Assembly (NCBI GenBank): GCA_020161575.1
Contig: JAIUNR010000001.1
Location: 558,001 to 622,000, forward strand
Direction: 5' to 3'
Source of the DNA: Pseudomonadota bacterium
GTDB taxonomy: Bacteria; Pseudomonadota; Alphaproteobacteria; Rhizobiales; Beijerinckiaceae
Length of the DNA stretch: 64,000 bases
Shown: piece by piece, positions 34,435 through 43,863 of the stretch
Position numbering within the stretch: position 1 is the first letter of the stretch
How the letters are laid out: each line of letters begins with the position of its first letter
Program-made: the position numbers and the translations under genes
The notes under the pieces: model-generated
Databases searched by the model: none
What the model saw: only the letters and a program-made list of their open reading frames with translations
Told to the model about the DNA's origin: nothing

Positions 34435-35610
34435 GTGCTGGTCAAGACCCGTTCGGTCGCCTTGCTTGTCTGCGCTGAAATCGCGGCGATGTCGCTCTGG
34501 TTCGTTTCGGCGGCGATCCTGCCCGAAATGGCGCGTGAAGCCGTCATAAGCCCCTTGCGTCAGGCGATGCTCTCGAGCGGCGTGCAGGCCGGGTTCGTGA
34601 TCGGCGCGCTCGCCAGCGCGGTCTCGGGGTTGGCCGATCGCTTCGATCCGCGGCGCGTCTTCGTGCTCGCGGCGCTGGGGGCGGCGGCAGCCAATCTTCT
34701 CCTGCTCGCCGTGCCGCCTGGGCATGGCCTCGCGATCCTCGCGCGCCTACTCACCGGAATCCTTCTCGCCGGGGTTTATCCCGTCGGCATGAAGATCGCG
34801 GTGGGGTGGGGCAATCGGGATCGCGGATTCCTTGTCGGGCTGCTGGTGGGCGCGCTGACATTGGGCTCCGCCGCGCCTCATCTCCTCGCCCTTCTGGGCG
34901 GCGCCGAGTGGCGCAATGGCGTCCTGCTCGCTTCCGCTCTGGCGGCGGCGGGCGGTCTCCTCGTTCTGGGCGCGGGGCTTGGTCCCCATCATGCGCAGGC
35001 GCGACGTTTCGACACCACTGTCATTCCCACCGCCTGGCGTGACCGGCGCATCCGCCTCGCCTATGCCGGTTATCTCGGCCATATGTGGGAGCTCTACGCG
35101 ATGTGGGCGTGGCTCGCCGCTGCCCTGACCGCTTCCTATTCGCTGCGCCAGGGTATCGATGCGGCTTGGCTTGGGCGCCTGACGACTTTCCTGGCCATCG
35201 CGGGCGGCGCGTTCGCCTGCCTTGCCGGCGGGCATCTCGCGGACCGGATCGGCAAGGCGCAGGTAGCGATGGGATCGATGATGGCGAGCGCACTTGCCGC
35301 GCTGGCGGTCGCGGCGAGTTTCGGCGGGCCCGTCTGGCTGGTGATGCCGCTCGCCATCGTGTGGGGGATCACGATCATCCCGGATTCAGCGCAATTCTCG
35401 GCGCTGGTCGCGGATGCCGCGCCGCCGGATCAGGCCGGCAGTCTCATGACGCTGCAAACCGCGCTCGGTTTCGCGCTGACCTTCTTCACGGTGCAGTTCA
35501 CGCCGCTGGTTGCGGAGGCGCTCGGTTGGCCTGCGACGCTTGCGATCATGGCGCTTGGCCCTGTTTTCGGCGTTATCGCCATGCGTCGGCTGATCGCGCT
35601 CGATTCATAG
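34435..35610 (+). CDS. MFS transporter
   Basis: 391 residues with about 12 hydrophobic helices and the motif A-type loop ADRFDPRR between helices 2 and 3, a second copy (GGHLADRIGKA) after helix 8. This is a major facilitator antiporter or uniporter of unknown cargo. The start is a GTG at 34435 with GAGAGG upstream; no closer ATG would keep the first helix. It stands alone between the response regulator and nadK. Confidence 0.85.
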   Translation: MLVKTRSVALLVCAEIAAMSLWFVSAAILPEMAREAVISPLRQAMLSSGVQAGFVIGALASAVSGLADRFDPRRVFVLAALGAAAANLLLLAVPPGHGLAILARLLTGILLAGVYPVGMKIAVGWGNRDRGFLVGLLVGALTLGSAAPHLLALLGGAEWRNGVLLASALAAAGGLLVLGAGLGPHHAQARRFDTTVIPTAWRDRRIRLAYAGYLGHMWELYAMWAWLAAALTASYSLRQGIDAAWLGRLTTFLAIAGGAFACLAGGHLADRIGKAQVAMGSMMASALAALAVAASFGGPVWLVMPLAIVWGITIIPDSAQFSALVADAAPPDQAGSLMTLQTALGFALTFFTVQFTPLVAEALGWPATLAIMALGPVFGVIAMRRLIALDS

Positions 35611-35630
35611 GGCTGCCGCGCGCTTGCGCG

Positions 35631-36413
35631 TCAATGCCCGAATTGCTCGCGCAGGATCCGCTCTTCCAGCGAATGGCCGGGATCGTGCAGCATGACGAGA
35701 TCGGTCTTGCGATCCATCGCGATATGGATCTCGGCGGCGTCGCGCACCTCGAAATGATCGGCCACCGCCGAGACAGGGCGTTTCTCGGCTTCGAGCACGC
35801 GGATGGAGATCGTTGTCTTGTCCGGCAGGAGGGCGCCGCGCCAATGCCGTGGGCGAAAGGTCGAGATCGGCGTCAGCGCGATCAGCGGGGCGTCGAGCGG
35901 CAGGATCGGCCCGTTGGCAGAGAAGTTATAGGCCGTCGAGCCGGTCGGGGTCGCGACCAGCACGCCGTCCGCCACCAATTCGGGCAGGCGGACGCGCTTG
36001 TTGATCGAGATTTCGAGTTTTGCGGCCTGATAGGATTGGCGCAGGAGTGAAACTTCGTTGAGCGCCCGTGCCTCGGTCGTCGCGCCATGCGCGTCGCGCA
36101 CGCGCATGTTCAGCGGGTGGACGACCGATCGTTCCGCCGCTTGTATCCGCTCGATCAGCCTGTCCTCGTGGAACTCGTTCATCAGGAAGCCGACGGAGCC
36201 GCGATTCATCCCGTAGATGGGTTTTCCCGTCCCGAGGAAGCGATGAAGCGTCTGCAGCATTAACCCGTCGCCGCCGAGCGCGACGATGACATCGGCATCC
36301 TCGGGCGCGACTTCGCCATAGAAACGCGAGAGACGGCGCGCCGCTAGCTGGGCTTCGTCCGTGCCGGAAGCGATGAAGGCGAGGCGGGGCGGGGCGCTGG
36401 TGCTCTGGGACAT
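35631..36413 (-). CDS. nadK: NAD kinase
   Basis: Phosphorylates NAD to NADP. The 260-residue protein has the catalytic GGDG motif ([12 protein letters not shown]) with its Asp, the NE/D segment [10 protein letters not shown] and the glycine-rich [16 protein letters not shown]. The start [10 protein letters not shown] at 36413 gives the normal length. A MBL-fold gene with its own terminator lies upstream, so nadK has its own promoter. Confidence 0.95.
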   Translation of the reverse strand: MSQSTSAPPRLAFIASGTDEAQLAARRLSRFYGEVAPEDADVIVALGGDGLMLQTLHRFLGTGKPIYGMNRGSVGFLMNEFHEDRLIERIQAAERSVVHPLNMRVRDAHGATTEARALNEVSLLRQSYQAAKLEISINKRVRLPELVADGVLVATPTGSTAYNFSANGPILPLDAPLIALTPISTFRPRHWRGALLPDKTTISIRVLEAEKRPVSAVADHFEVRDAAEIHIAMDRKTDLVMLHDPGHSLEERILREQFGH

Positions 36414-36455
36414 GAAGCCGGTTCCGGTTTGAACCACCTTGTGCTCTCTGCCGGG

Positions 36456-36484
36456 AAAAAGGCAAGGCGGCAATCCGCCTTGCC
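36456..36484 (-). terminator. Intrinsic terminator after the MBL-fold gene
   Basis: On the minus strand GGCAAGGCGG and CCGCCTTGCC form a perfect 10-bp stem with a four-base loop, followed by TTTTT. It lies 25 bases after the stop codon of the MBL-fold gene and ends transcription before nadK. Confidence 0.85.
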
Positions 36485-36508
36485 CGTGATCATGTCAGCC
36501 CCTGATGG

Positions 36509-37492
36509 TCATGACCAATGGGCGGGCACGAAGCGGTAGCCCGCGCCTTCCTTGGCGATATAGCCCGAGGCGGGGAAGGAGGCGTGATAGAAGGACACCC
36601 GCAGCTTGTCCGTCGCGGCCATGTCGAGGATGCGCTTGCGCGTCGCCACGGCCTTCGCGCCGTCCATGTCGAAGAGGATCTGCCAATCCGGGTTGGCGGC
36701 GAAGATCACCGGGGAATTGGTGATGTCCGCGACATAGAGCATCTTCTGGTTGCCCGAGGCGATGGCGAAGGCCGTGTGGCCCGGCGTATGGCCGGAAGCC
36801 TCGATCGCGGTGATGCCGGTCACCACCTCGTCGCCCCATTTGAAGCGCTTCACATCATTGGCACTGGGCTTGAGAACCCGGTGAACGCCCTGGAACGCGC
36901 CCTTCATGCCCTCGGGCGCGGCGGCCATCTTGGCGTCGTCCATCCAGAACGCCCATTCGGCCTCCGGCACCATGATCTCGGCATTGGGGTAGACCAGCTT
37001 GCCATCCTTCGCGCGCACGCCCTGGAGGTGATCGCCATGGAAATGGCTGAGGATCACCGCATCGACCGCCGCCGGATCGATACCGGCCGCCTTCATCGCC
37101 CCGGCGATGCGCCCCATGCTCGGCCCGCCATTGTCGTTGAAACCGGTATCGATCAGCACCAGCTTCGAGCCGGTATTGACCAGCAGGGCCGTGAAGGTGA
37201 GGGTGAGCTTGTCCGTCGGAAGGAAATTGGCTGCCAATGCCTTCTTCACATCATCGAGCGGCGCGTTCTTGACGAAAGCGGCGTCGAGCGGACGCTGCGC
37301 CTCGCCGTCATGGAGCGCGGTAATTTCGAAATCGCCCAGCTTGAAGCGATGGAAGGAAAGGGCCGGCCCGGTGGCTAGCGGTGCCTTGGCGAGGGTCGGC
37401 ACGGAAACGCCGGTGAGAAGCGCTGGCGCGGCAATCAGCGCTGCGCCGGCAAGGCTCGGCCCCGCGAGCATATGGCGACGAGAAATGGACAT
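36509..37492 (-). CDS. Exported MBL-fold metallo-hydrolase
   Basis: 327 residues. The N-terminus MSISRRHMLAGPSLAGAALI is a twin-arginine signal (SRRHML) with a hydrophobic core, so the folded enzyme should reach the periplasm by Tat. The metal site HFHGDH is intact, with a further His in SGHTPGHTAF and Asp in VADIT. This pattern fits the lactonase-like group of the metallo-beta-lactamase fold. The substrate is unknown; quorum-signal lactones are one possibility, but not shown. Confidence 0.88.
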   Translation of the reverse strand: MSISRRHMLAGPSLAGAALIAAPALLTGVSVPTLAKAPLATGPALSFHRFKLGDFEITALHDGEAQRPLDAAFVKNAPLDDVKKALAANFLPTDKLTLTFTALLVNTGSKLVLIDTGFNDNGGPSMGRIAGAMKAAGIDPAAVDAVILSHFHGDHLQGVRAKDGKLVYPNAEIMVPEAEWAFWMDDAKMAAAPEGMKGAFQGVHRVLKPSANDVKRFKWGDEVVTGITAIEASGHTPGHTAFAIASGNQKMLYVADITNSPVIFAANPDWQILFDMDGAKAVATRKRILDMAATDKLRVSFYHASFPASGYIAKEGAGYRFVPAHWS

Positions 37493-37737
37493 GGCATTCT
37501 CCTTTTATGGGCGGTTGTTCGGCATTGGCCACCGAAACAGGTTCATCCTTGTTCCCCGCGGGTAAGGAAACTAGCGTGGGCGATCGTGAAATCAATTCAC
37601 GCTTTTGCAAGCGCGGCCCGGCATCTACGCAGAAGGGTCCGGGCATTCATTCCTTTTTTAGCATTCCTTGTAACTATGCGCTCTGTTTGTATTCGATGGC
37701 GCGACAAGAATGGCGCGGCATATCCTAGGGGGCATTG

Positions 37738-39735
37738 ATGTCATCTGGTAAAGCTGGTGGCGCTTTCGGGCGGTTTGGTCGTTCGGTTACGTGGAAAATT
37801 GCATTGATCGCTCTGGGCCCTCTTGTGGGGCTGGGCCTGACGGTTGCCCTGAATGGGTATTCCAATTCGGTCGTGCAGGAGGCGGAGCTGCGCTACAAGG
37901 CGGCTTCGGACGATTTCGACCAGATCGATATCGTTAATTCGTCCTTCTCGTTGGCCAATTCACGGATCGCGGGTTATCTCGAAAGCCGCACGGAGGCGGT
38001 GGAGAACGAGATCCTTAGCGGCCTCGACGATGCGAACAAGGCCCTCGATACCCTTAAATCCTCTAAGGACCCGCAGGTGCGCGAGGGCGCGGCCGGGGTG
38101 AGCGAGACCCAGGCCAAGGTCCGCGCAAGTTTCGCGAAGCTTGTCGAGCAGGTGCGCCTCGTCGGGCGCAGCAGCGACGAGGGCTTGACCGAGGATCTCG
38201 ACAAGATGACCGAGGTGCTGGCGGCGCTTTTCGAGGGTGCCGTATCAACCCACGAGAATTTCCGCTCGCTTGCCATGACCTATGCCGATCTGCGCGGCAT
38301 CGAGCTGCGTTACCGCTGGAAGCGCGATTCGCGGCTGGAAACCCGTATCGAGTTCATGCGCTCCGGCCTGACCTCCAAGCTTGAGGCGGCGGATTTCGAT
38401 AAAGCGCAGGCGGAAATGCTGTTCGAATCCCTGAACAAGCAGAAGGCCATTTTCGAGGCATGGCGCAAAGGGATCTCGGATGAGAAAGTCCTGAGGGATG
38501 AAACGCTTGCGCTCGCCAAGCGGGGTGCTGTCGCGACAGCCGCGCTGCGTGAGCGCGCCGAGGCCCGGCAGATCCAGGCTCGCCGCGAGAGCGCCAAAGC
38601 TGATCAACTGTCATCCCGTTTCATGATTGCGGCGGCCACGCTTGCGGCACTCGCATCCATCGCGATGATCGTGTTGATCGGGCGCAGCCTCGGCGTGGCG
38701 CTTTCCCGACTGGCGAATGCCATGGGCCGCGTCGCCAATAGCGAGGCCAATGTCGAGATCCCCTATCTCGACCGCCGCGACGAGATTGGCGGCATGAGCC
38801 ACGCGCTTCGCGTCTTCCAGGCATCGATCGAGGAACGCGCGATGCTGGCGAGGACGGCAGAGGAAGAGGCGGCCTTGCGCCTCGAGCGCGCACGCCTGGT
38901 CGAACAGGCGATCGCGGGGTTCGGTGCTTCCATCGAGTCAGCCTTGCAGCATCTTGAGCACAGCGCGGACAAGATGCGCAACGCCTCCCAGACGCTCGAC
39001 GCGGATTCGCGGGCGCTGACCAGCCAGGCCGAGGTCGCGGGTAACGCGACGGCGATCGCCTCGCGCGAGGTTTCCTCCGTTGCCGTGGCGGCCGAGCAAT
39101 TGTCGAAATCCATCGACGAGGTTTCCCGTCAGGCCGTACGCTCGACCGAGGTGGCGGACCGCGCTGTCCAGCAATCGCGCCGCGCGACATCCATGATGGG
39201 CGAACTGGCCTCCGAAGCCGATCAGATCGGCGACGTGGTGGAACTCATCCGCTCCATCGCTGGGCAGACCAATCTGCTCGCCCTCAACGCCACGATCGAA
39301 GCGGCGCGCGCCGGAGAGGCCGGCAAGGGCTTCGCGGTCGTCGCCTCGGAGGTCAAGGCGCTGGCGAGCCAGACGGCAAAAGCCACGGAAGAGATCGTCC
39401 AGCGCATCACCTCGATTCAGGCGGCTTCCGGCGATGTCTCGGAAGCCATCGGCCATATCGGCGGGATCCTGTCGGAGATGAGCTCGATCGCGACTTCGGT
39501 GGCTTCGGCGGTCGAGGAACAGTCGAGCGCGATCAGCACGATCAGCGATAACGTCAACGAGGCGGCTCGCTCTTCCGCCGAAGGCGCCAGCGCCATTCGC
39601 GACGCCGAAGCGCGTGCTACGTCCAGCCGGCAAACCTCCGGCGAAGTCGCCGGGGCGGCCCAGACTGTCGCGAGCGAGGCGGAATCGCTCAAGGGCGTGG
39701 TCTCCACCTTCCTTCAGGATGTCCGGGCCGCCTGA
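37738..39735 (+). CDS. Methyl-accepting chemotaxis protein
   Basis: 665 residues. Two membrane helices (about 17-35 and 295-317) enclose a long helical periplasmic domain of the HBM or four-helix type. A HAMP domain follows ([20 protein letters not shown]) and then the signalling domain with the highly conserved hairpin tip [20 protein letters not shown]. No C-terminal CheR-tethering pentapeptide is visible. It stands alone, with a strong terminator behind it and no che genes nearby; the ligand is unknown. Confidence 0.94.
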   Translation: MSSGKAGGAFGRFGRSVTWKIALIALGPLVGLGLTVALNGYSNSVVQEAELRYKAASDDFDQIDIVNSSFSLANSRIAGYLESRTEAVENEILSGLDDANKALDTLKSSKDPQVREGAAGVSETQAKVRASFAKLVEQVRLVGRSSDEGLTEDLDKMTEVLAALFEGAVSTHENFRSLAMTYADLRGIELRYRWKRDSRLETRIEFMRSGLTSKLEAADFDKAQAEMLFESLNKQKAIFEAWRKGISDEKVLRDETLALAKRGAVATAALRERAEARQIQARRESAKADQLSSRFMIAAATLAALASIAMIVLIGRSLGVALSRLANAMGRVANSEANVEIPYLDRRDEIGGMSHALRVFQASIEERAMLARTAEEEAALRLERARLVEQAIAGFGASIESALQHLEHSADKMRNASQTLDADSRALTSQAEVAGNATAIASREVSSVAVAAEQLSKSIDEVSRQAVRSTEVADRAVQQSRRATSMMGELASEADQIGDVVELIRSIAGQTNLLALNATIEAARAGEAGKGFAVVASEVKALASQTAKATEEIVQRITSIQAASGDVSEAIGHIGGILSEMSSIATSVASAVEEQSSAISTISDNVNEAARSSAEGASAIRDAEARATSSRQTSGEVAGAAQTVASEAESLKGVVSTFLQDVRAA

Positions 39736-39760
39736 GCCCGCTATCCGTGAGAAATTGCGA

Positions 39761-39790
39761 ACCGCCGGGGAAACCCGGCGGTTTTTGTTT
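39761..39790 (+). terminator. Intrinsic terminator of the chemoreceptor gene
   Basis: ACCGCCGGG-GAAA-CCCGGCGGT forms a perfect 9-bp stem with a GAAA loop, followed by TTTTGTTT, 26 bases after the stop codon. Confidence 0.88.
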
Positions 39791-39807
39791 GCGCTGCTCC
39801 TCGCCTC

Positions 39808-40215
39808 TTACGAAGCGGCGGCAGGCGTGATCTCGAAATGGAAGACCTTGGCGATGATCTGCCAGCGACCATCGAGATGCACGAAAGTCAGCAGGTCCGT
39901 GAAAGCCTTCTCGGCGATGGAACATTCGAGCCGGACAAAGGCTGTGACCGGCCCGGCGAACTCGATCGAGACGATGCGCTCTCCGGCGCGGCTCTCGTTG
40001 CGGCTGGCCGGAGAAGGGCGCCGGTCGACCATGGGGAAATAGGCTTCCATCGTCATATGGGTCAGGCGGCCCTCCGACGCGCAGGCATAGAGCGCGGCCG
40101 GATGGAAAACCTGTCTCAGCCGCGCCGTGTCGCTGTGGTGAAGGCCGTCGAGATACTGGCGGCAAGCCGCCAGTATCTCTTCGAAGCGCGGGTCAAGCGA
40201 GGACGCCTGTGTCAC
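39808..40215 (-). CDS. NTF2-like (SnoaL/lumazine-binding type) protein
   Basis: 135 residues of the NTF2-like fold, nearest to the putative lumazine-binding group (PF12893): MEAYFPMVDRRPSP, GPVTAFVRLECSI and LLTFVHLDGRWQIIAKVFH are the family's usual strands. Members are often small-molecule binders or isomerases without a proven reaction. Its start overlaps the GST stop codon (ATGA), so it is coupled to it. Confidence 0.78.
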   Translation of the reverse strand: MTQASSLDPRFEEILAACRQYLDGLHHSDTARLRQVFHPAALYACASEGRLTHMTMEAYFPMVDRRPSPASRNESRAGERIVSIEFAGPVTAFVRLECSIAEKAFTDLLTFVHLDGRWQIIAKVFHFEITPAAAS

Positions 40216-40826
40216 GCTGCCAACAACCCCTCAGCCTTCATCGCGGCCTGAACCGCGGCACGGCCGGCGACCCGGCCCTGATAGGCCTTGAGGTTCGGAT
40301 ACGGATCGAGCGGGATACCCACGAAATTCGTCCAGTTGGTCACGACAAAGGCATAAGCGTCCGCAATCGTGAAATCCTTGCCTGTGAGATAGGTGCGGCC
40401 ATCGGAGATTGTCTTGTCGAGGAAAGCGAGACGCTTCTCGACATTGGCGCGCGCGCCGACCTTCGCGTCATCGCTGCTGGCAGGGTTGAAGAGCGGCACG
40501 AAGGCTTTATGGAATTCGGAGGAGATGAAGGTCAGCCATTCGTTGAGCCGCGCGCGTTCGAACGTGCCGGCGGCAGGGGCAAGCTTGGCCTCCGGGTTGC
40601 TGTCGGCCAGATGCTGGAGAATCGCGGCGCCTTCCGTCAGGACCTGGCTGGGCGCAACCTCGATCGCCGGGACATAGCCCTTGGGGTTGATCGCCCAGAA
40701 ATCCGCGCCCTTCTCGGTTTTCTTCGCCTTGATGTCGACCTTTTCGATCTCGTGCGGCTTGCCGATTTCCTTCAGCGTGATGTGGGAGGCGAGCGAGCAG
40801 GAGCCGGGAGAATAGTAGAGTTTCAT
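40212..40826 (-). CDS. Glutathione S-transferase, beta class
   Basis: 204 residues beginning MKLYYSPGSCSLASHI. C10 is the active-site cysteine characteristic of bacterial beta-class enzymes, with the thioredoxin-like domain to about residue 80 (VPAIEVAPSQVLTEGAAI) and the all-helical domain after it (ANVEKRLAFLD, FTIADAY). It is transcribed divergently from an HxlR-type regulator across a 148-base region with a likely operator, so control by that regulator is plausible. Confidence 0.92.
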   Translation of the reverse strand: MKLYYSPGSCSLASHITLKEIGKPHEIEKVDIKAKKTEKGADFWAINPKGYVPAIEVAPSQVLTEGAAILQHLADSNPEAKLAPAAGTFERARLNEWLTFISSEFHKAFVPLFNPASSDDAKVGARANVEKRLAFLDKTISDGRTYLTGKDFTIADAYAFVVTNWTNFVGIPLDPYPNLKAYQGRVAGRAAVQAAMKAEGLLAA

Positions 40827-40917
40827 GGGTAATCCCTTGAGGTTTGTGCGACGGGTGGAACCTAGCGCTATGATTCCGTTTGTGTAGCTGATTTCTTTTT
40901 GTTACTTGCTGTTTCGC

Positions 40918-40933
40918 GTTACCGATTGGTAAC
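40918..40933. promoter_or_regulatory. Candidate HxlR operator between GST and hxlR-type genes
   Basis: A perfect 6-bp inverted repeat, GTTACC-GATT-GGTAAC, with an extra half-site-like GTTAC at 40901. It lies in the divergent promoter region and resembles the GTTAC-containing sites reported for HxlR-family regulators. The regulator gene is 42 bases away. Confidence 0.55.
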
Positions 40934-40974
40934 CTGCGATTGGCTCCGACGGGGCTTGGCCATAAGGTGAGGAA

Positions 40975-41379
40975 ATGGCGCTCAAGATCCGCAAGAACCG
41001 TTCTTCCGCCCCACCGCCCAAATGCGTGGTTGCCAGCTGCATGGCGCTGATCGGCGGCGCCTGGACACCCAACATCATCTGGTATCTGTCAGGCGGACCG
41101 CGACGCTTCGGTGAGCTTCGGATCGACATGCCCGGCATCTCGCCGAAAATGCTCTCGACCCGTCTGCGGGAGATGGAAAAAGCCGGCGTCCTGCGGCGCG
41201 AGGTCATGCCGACCTCGCCGCCCTCGGTCGAATATGCCCTTACCGATCTCGGCGCCGAGCTGCTGCCCGCGATCGTGGCGATCGCCGAGGTCGGGCACAA
41301 GCTGAAGGCGCGCGAGAATGCCGCATGTGGGCAGGGTGAGAACGACCGTCCTGCCGGCCAGCCGCTTGCCGCTGAATAG
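40975..41379 (+). CDS. HxlR family transcriptional regulator
   Basis: 134 residues with the HxlR winged helix (PF01638): CMALIGGAWTPNIIWYLSGGPRRFGEL and ISPKMLSTRLREMEKAGVLRREV. A Cys pair at the N-terminus (KCVVASC) could sense quinones or thiol-reactive compounds, as in related YodB/QorR-type members. GAGGAA precedes the ATG. Its divergent partner is the GST gene, a common target pair. Confidence 0.9.
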   Translation: MALKIRKNRSSAPPPKCVVASCMALIGGAWTPNIIWYLSGGPRRFGELRIDMPGISPKMLSTRLREMEKAGVLRREVMPTSPPSVEYALTDLGAELLPAIVAIAEVGHKLKARENAACGQGENDRPAGQPLAAE

Positions 41380-41390
41380 CCGAGCCTGCC

Positions 41391-42452
41391 ATGGGGGAGA
41401 ATGTGAAGGCGCGAGCACAAGGGGAGCCGCGCTCACCTTTGCATTGGGTTGATCTGGCCAAGGGGATCTGCATCATCCTTGTCGTGATGATGCATTCCGC
41501 GCTCGGCGTTGAACTCCGACCGGGCGATACCAGCTTTGTCCATGCGGTTGTCGGCTGGACGAAGCCGTTCCGCATGCCGGATTTTTTCCTGCTCTCCGGG
41601 TTTCTCGCGGCGGGAATCGTACGGCTCGACTGGCGCGCCTTCCTTGATCGGCGCGTGCTCCATTACCTCTATTTCTACGTCCTCTGGCTTGTGATCGTGC
41701 TGGCAGTGAAAGCGGCGGCGCTCGGAATCACAGCGCCCTCCGCCTTCGCCATGGCGGTGCTCAAGGGGTTGATAGAACCCTTCTCGACACTCTGGTTCAT
41801 CTACATCCTGCCGGCTTTCATGCTGGTCGCGCGCGCGGCGCGGGGCAGGGCGGCGCTGCCGGTTCTGGCGGTCGCGCTGTTCCTCCATCTTTTTGCCGCC
41901 CGTTATCTCTCCGGTGGCGATTACGCGCTGAGCGCCGAGATGACGCCCTCTACCGCCTTCGACAGTTTCACCCTGTTCCTGATCTTTTTCCTGGCGGGCT
42001 ATCTCGGCGCCGCATGGATCGGCGGGATCGCCGCCTGGGCAATGCGCCAGCCGAAGGGTGCGCTGGCCCTGCTGGCTGTCTGGGCTGCTTTTCACACTCT
42101 GCTGCTTGCCAAAGGCGTGGCGGGCGCGCCATTCATGCCGCTGCTGCTCGGACTGGCGGGTGCCGTCGCGGTGACGACCTTCGCGGCGTTGATGACAAGG
42201 CTGCCCTTGACCGGGTGGCTGCGCTATTGCGGACGCCACTCGCTCGCCATCTATCTCGCTTTCGTCATTCCCATGGCGATCACGCGCGAAGGGCTCGAGC
42301 GCCTCGCGCCATGGCTTCATCCCGGCTGGATCGCCTTCAGCGCCATGCTGGCGGGAATACTGGGGCCACTTCTCATCGAGCGGCTCGCGGTGCGGACAGG
42401 TTTGGGATTTCTCTTCATCCGGCCCGTTTGGGCGCGATTGCGAGCGCTTTGA
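41391..42452 (+). CDS. Membrane acyltransferase (acyltransferase 3 family)
   Basis: 353 residues, about ten membrane helices, starting in the cytoplasm with LHWVDLAKGICIILVVMMHS, the family's N-terminal motif with the catalytic histidine. KPFRMPDFFLLSGFLAAG is the second hallmark. Members O-acylate sugars of polysaccharides or OpgC-type glucans. It follows the HxlR gene by 11 bases and could be cotranscribed with it, but a link between them is not clear. tRNA-Thr lies seven bases after, on the other strand. Confidence 0.87.
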   Translation: MGENVKARAQGEPRSPLHWVDLAKGICIILVVMMHSALGVELRPGDTSFVHAVVGWTKPFRMPDFFLLSGFLAAGIVRLDWRAFLDRRVLHYLYFYVLWLVIVLAVKAAALGITAPSAFAMAVLKGLIEPFSTLWFIYILPAFMLVARAARGRAALPVLAVALFLHLFAARYLSGGDYALSAEMTPSTAFDSFTLFLIFFLAGYLGAAWIGGIAAWAMRQPKGALALLAVWAAFHTLLLAKGVAGAPFMPLLLGLAGAVAVTTFAALMTRLPLTGWLRYCGRHSLAIYLAFVIPMAITREGLERLAPWLHPGWIAFSAMLAGILGPLLIERLAVRTGLGFLFIRPVWARLRAL

Positions 42453-42458
42453 TGCGCG

Positions 42459-42533
42459 TGGTGCCGGCGGAGAGGATCGAACTCCCGACCTTCGGTTTAC
42501 AAAACCGCTGCACTACCGCTGTGCTACGCCGGC
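42459..42533 (-). tRNA. tRNA-Thr (anticodon TGT)
   Basis: A 75-base cloverleaf on the minus strand: acceptor GCCGGCG with CGCCGGC, D-loop AGCGGTAG, anticodon loop TTTGTAA giving TGT, TpsiC GTTCGAT, and encoded ACCA. It reads ACA codons. Confidence 0.96.
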
Positions 42534-42662
42534 ATGGCGGTCTCTATCCCTGATTTTGCGCCCATGCGCAACACCTTGCGTGCTTCCGGCACGCCAATTC
42601 ACGATGTCGGTATTTTCGCCGCTTCTTTCCCTCGCAGGCATCCCGCTTCGCGAAGAATCGGG

Positions 42663-43538
42663 TCATGCAGCGCCGATCGCGCGATGGACCGCGTAAAGGC
42701 TGATTGCGGCCGCGTTGGAGACGTTGAGGCTCTTGATCGCGCCCGGCAGCTCCAGCCGCGCGAGATGGTCGCAGAGCGCGCGCGTCGATTGGCGCAGCCC
42801 GCGCCCCTCGGCACCCAGCACCAGCACCAGCGGTAGTTTCGGGGCAAGCGAATGGATTTCCTCCGGCGCTTCCGAATCAAGACCGATGATCTGATAGCCC
42901 CCGTCCTTGAGTTCGGTGAGCGCACGCCCGAGATTGGTAACCCCGGCGAAGGGCACATGTTCCAGCGCCCCGGAGGCCGCCTTGGCGAGCACGCCGGTGA
43001 TCTCCGGGCTGTGGCGGAAGGTTGTCACGATCGCGCCGACGCCGAAAGCCGCGCAGGAGCGCAGGATGGCTCCGACATTGTGCGGATCTGTTACCTGATC
43101 GAGCGCAACGATGATCTTGTCCTGCGGCAGCTTTTCAAGGCGGAGCATCGGCAGGCGTTCGGCTTCGAGATAGGCGCCCTGATGCACCGCATCCGCCGGA
43201 AGCAGCTTGTTGATCACCTCGGGCTTGACGATGTCCGCAGCGAGCCCGGCAGGCGGCGGGGCACCATCCTCCGTCAGTCGCGCCAGCGCGTTTTCGGTCA
43301 CAAGAAGGCGGCGGAATTTCCGCTTCGGGTTCGCCAGCGCCTCGTGCACGCTGTGGATGCCGTAGAGGACATCCGTATCCTCCGGCAAGGCGGGTTTGGC
43401 GGCTTTCGGCTTGGGCGCGAAGCGGGACTTATCCTTGAGGTGACCGGATTTCTCGGGCTTTCCGGTTTTCTCCCATGGTTTGCGCGCCTCGGCGCCGGGC
43501 CTGTTTTCGAGCGGGGAATAGGGGCGGGGCGGTTTCAT
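42663..43538 (-). CDS. rlmB: 23S rRNA 2'-O-methyltransferase RlmB (TrmH/SpoU family)
   Basis: 291 residues. A basic, Pro/Lys-rich N-terminus of about 50 residues is followed by the substrate-binding domain (LYGIHSVHEALANPKRKF) and the knotted SPOUT domain with its three motifs: LDQVTDPHNVGAILRS, LVLGAEGRGLR and LNVSNAAAISLY. In E. coli RlmB methylates G2251 of 23S rRNA; other TrmH paralogs are close, so the exact site is by homology. Start at 43538 has GGGAA upstream. Confidence 0.88.
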   Translation of the reverse strand: MKPPRPYSPLENRPGAEARKPWEKTGKPEKSGHLKDKSRFAPKPKAAKPALPEDTDVLYGIHSVHEALANPKRKFRRLLVTENALARLTEDGAPPPAGLAADIVKPEVINKLLPADAVHQGAYLEAERLPMLRLEKLPQDKIIVALDQVTDPHNVGAILRSCAAFGVGAIVTTFRHSPEITGVLAKAASGALEHVPFAGVTNLGRALTELKDGGYQIIGLDSEAPEEIHSLAPKLPLVLVLGAEGRGLRQSTRALCDHLARLELPGAIKSLNVSNAAAISLYAVHRAIGAA

Positions 43539-43763
43539 GTTCCCGGCGCTTTCTCTTGTCGATCCGGCATGCTGGCCGGAAGAAATCCATGCCATCGCTT
43601 AGGGCCTTGCCGGCGCTTTGTCGATGCACGGCCGTGCATGCAACCTAGGCAAGTGAGCCACGAGGGGATTTTCTTTGCGCGGCATGCTTGTTTGGCGTTG
43701 ACACCATGCCTGCGCTTATCCATAACGCCGCCTCGCGCGCCGGTTCTCCCGGTTCTCGCGTAT

Positions 43764-43848
43764 GGGGGAATGTCCCGAGCGGCAAAGGGGGCGGACTGTA
43801 AATCCGCTGGCTAAGCCTTCGTAGGTTCGAGTCCTACTTCCCCCACCA
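43764..43848 (+). tRNA. tRNA-Tyr (anticodon GTA)
   Basis: An 85-base class II tRNA: acceptor GGGGGAA with TTCCCCC, a variable arm of the expected length, anticodon loop CTGTAAA giving GTA, TpsiC GTTCGAG, and an encoded ACCA. Confidence 0.97.
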
Positions 43849-43863
43849 TTTTTCTTTCAAACT

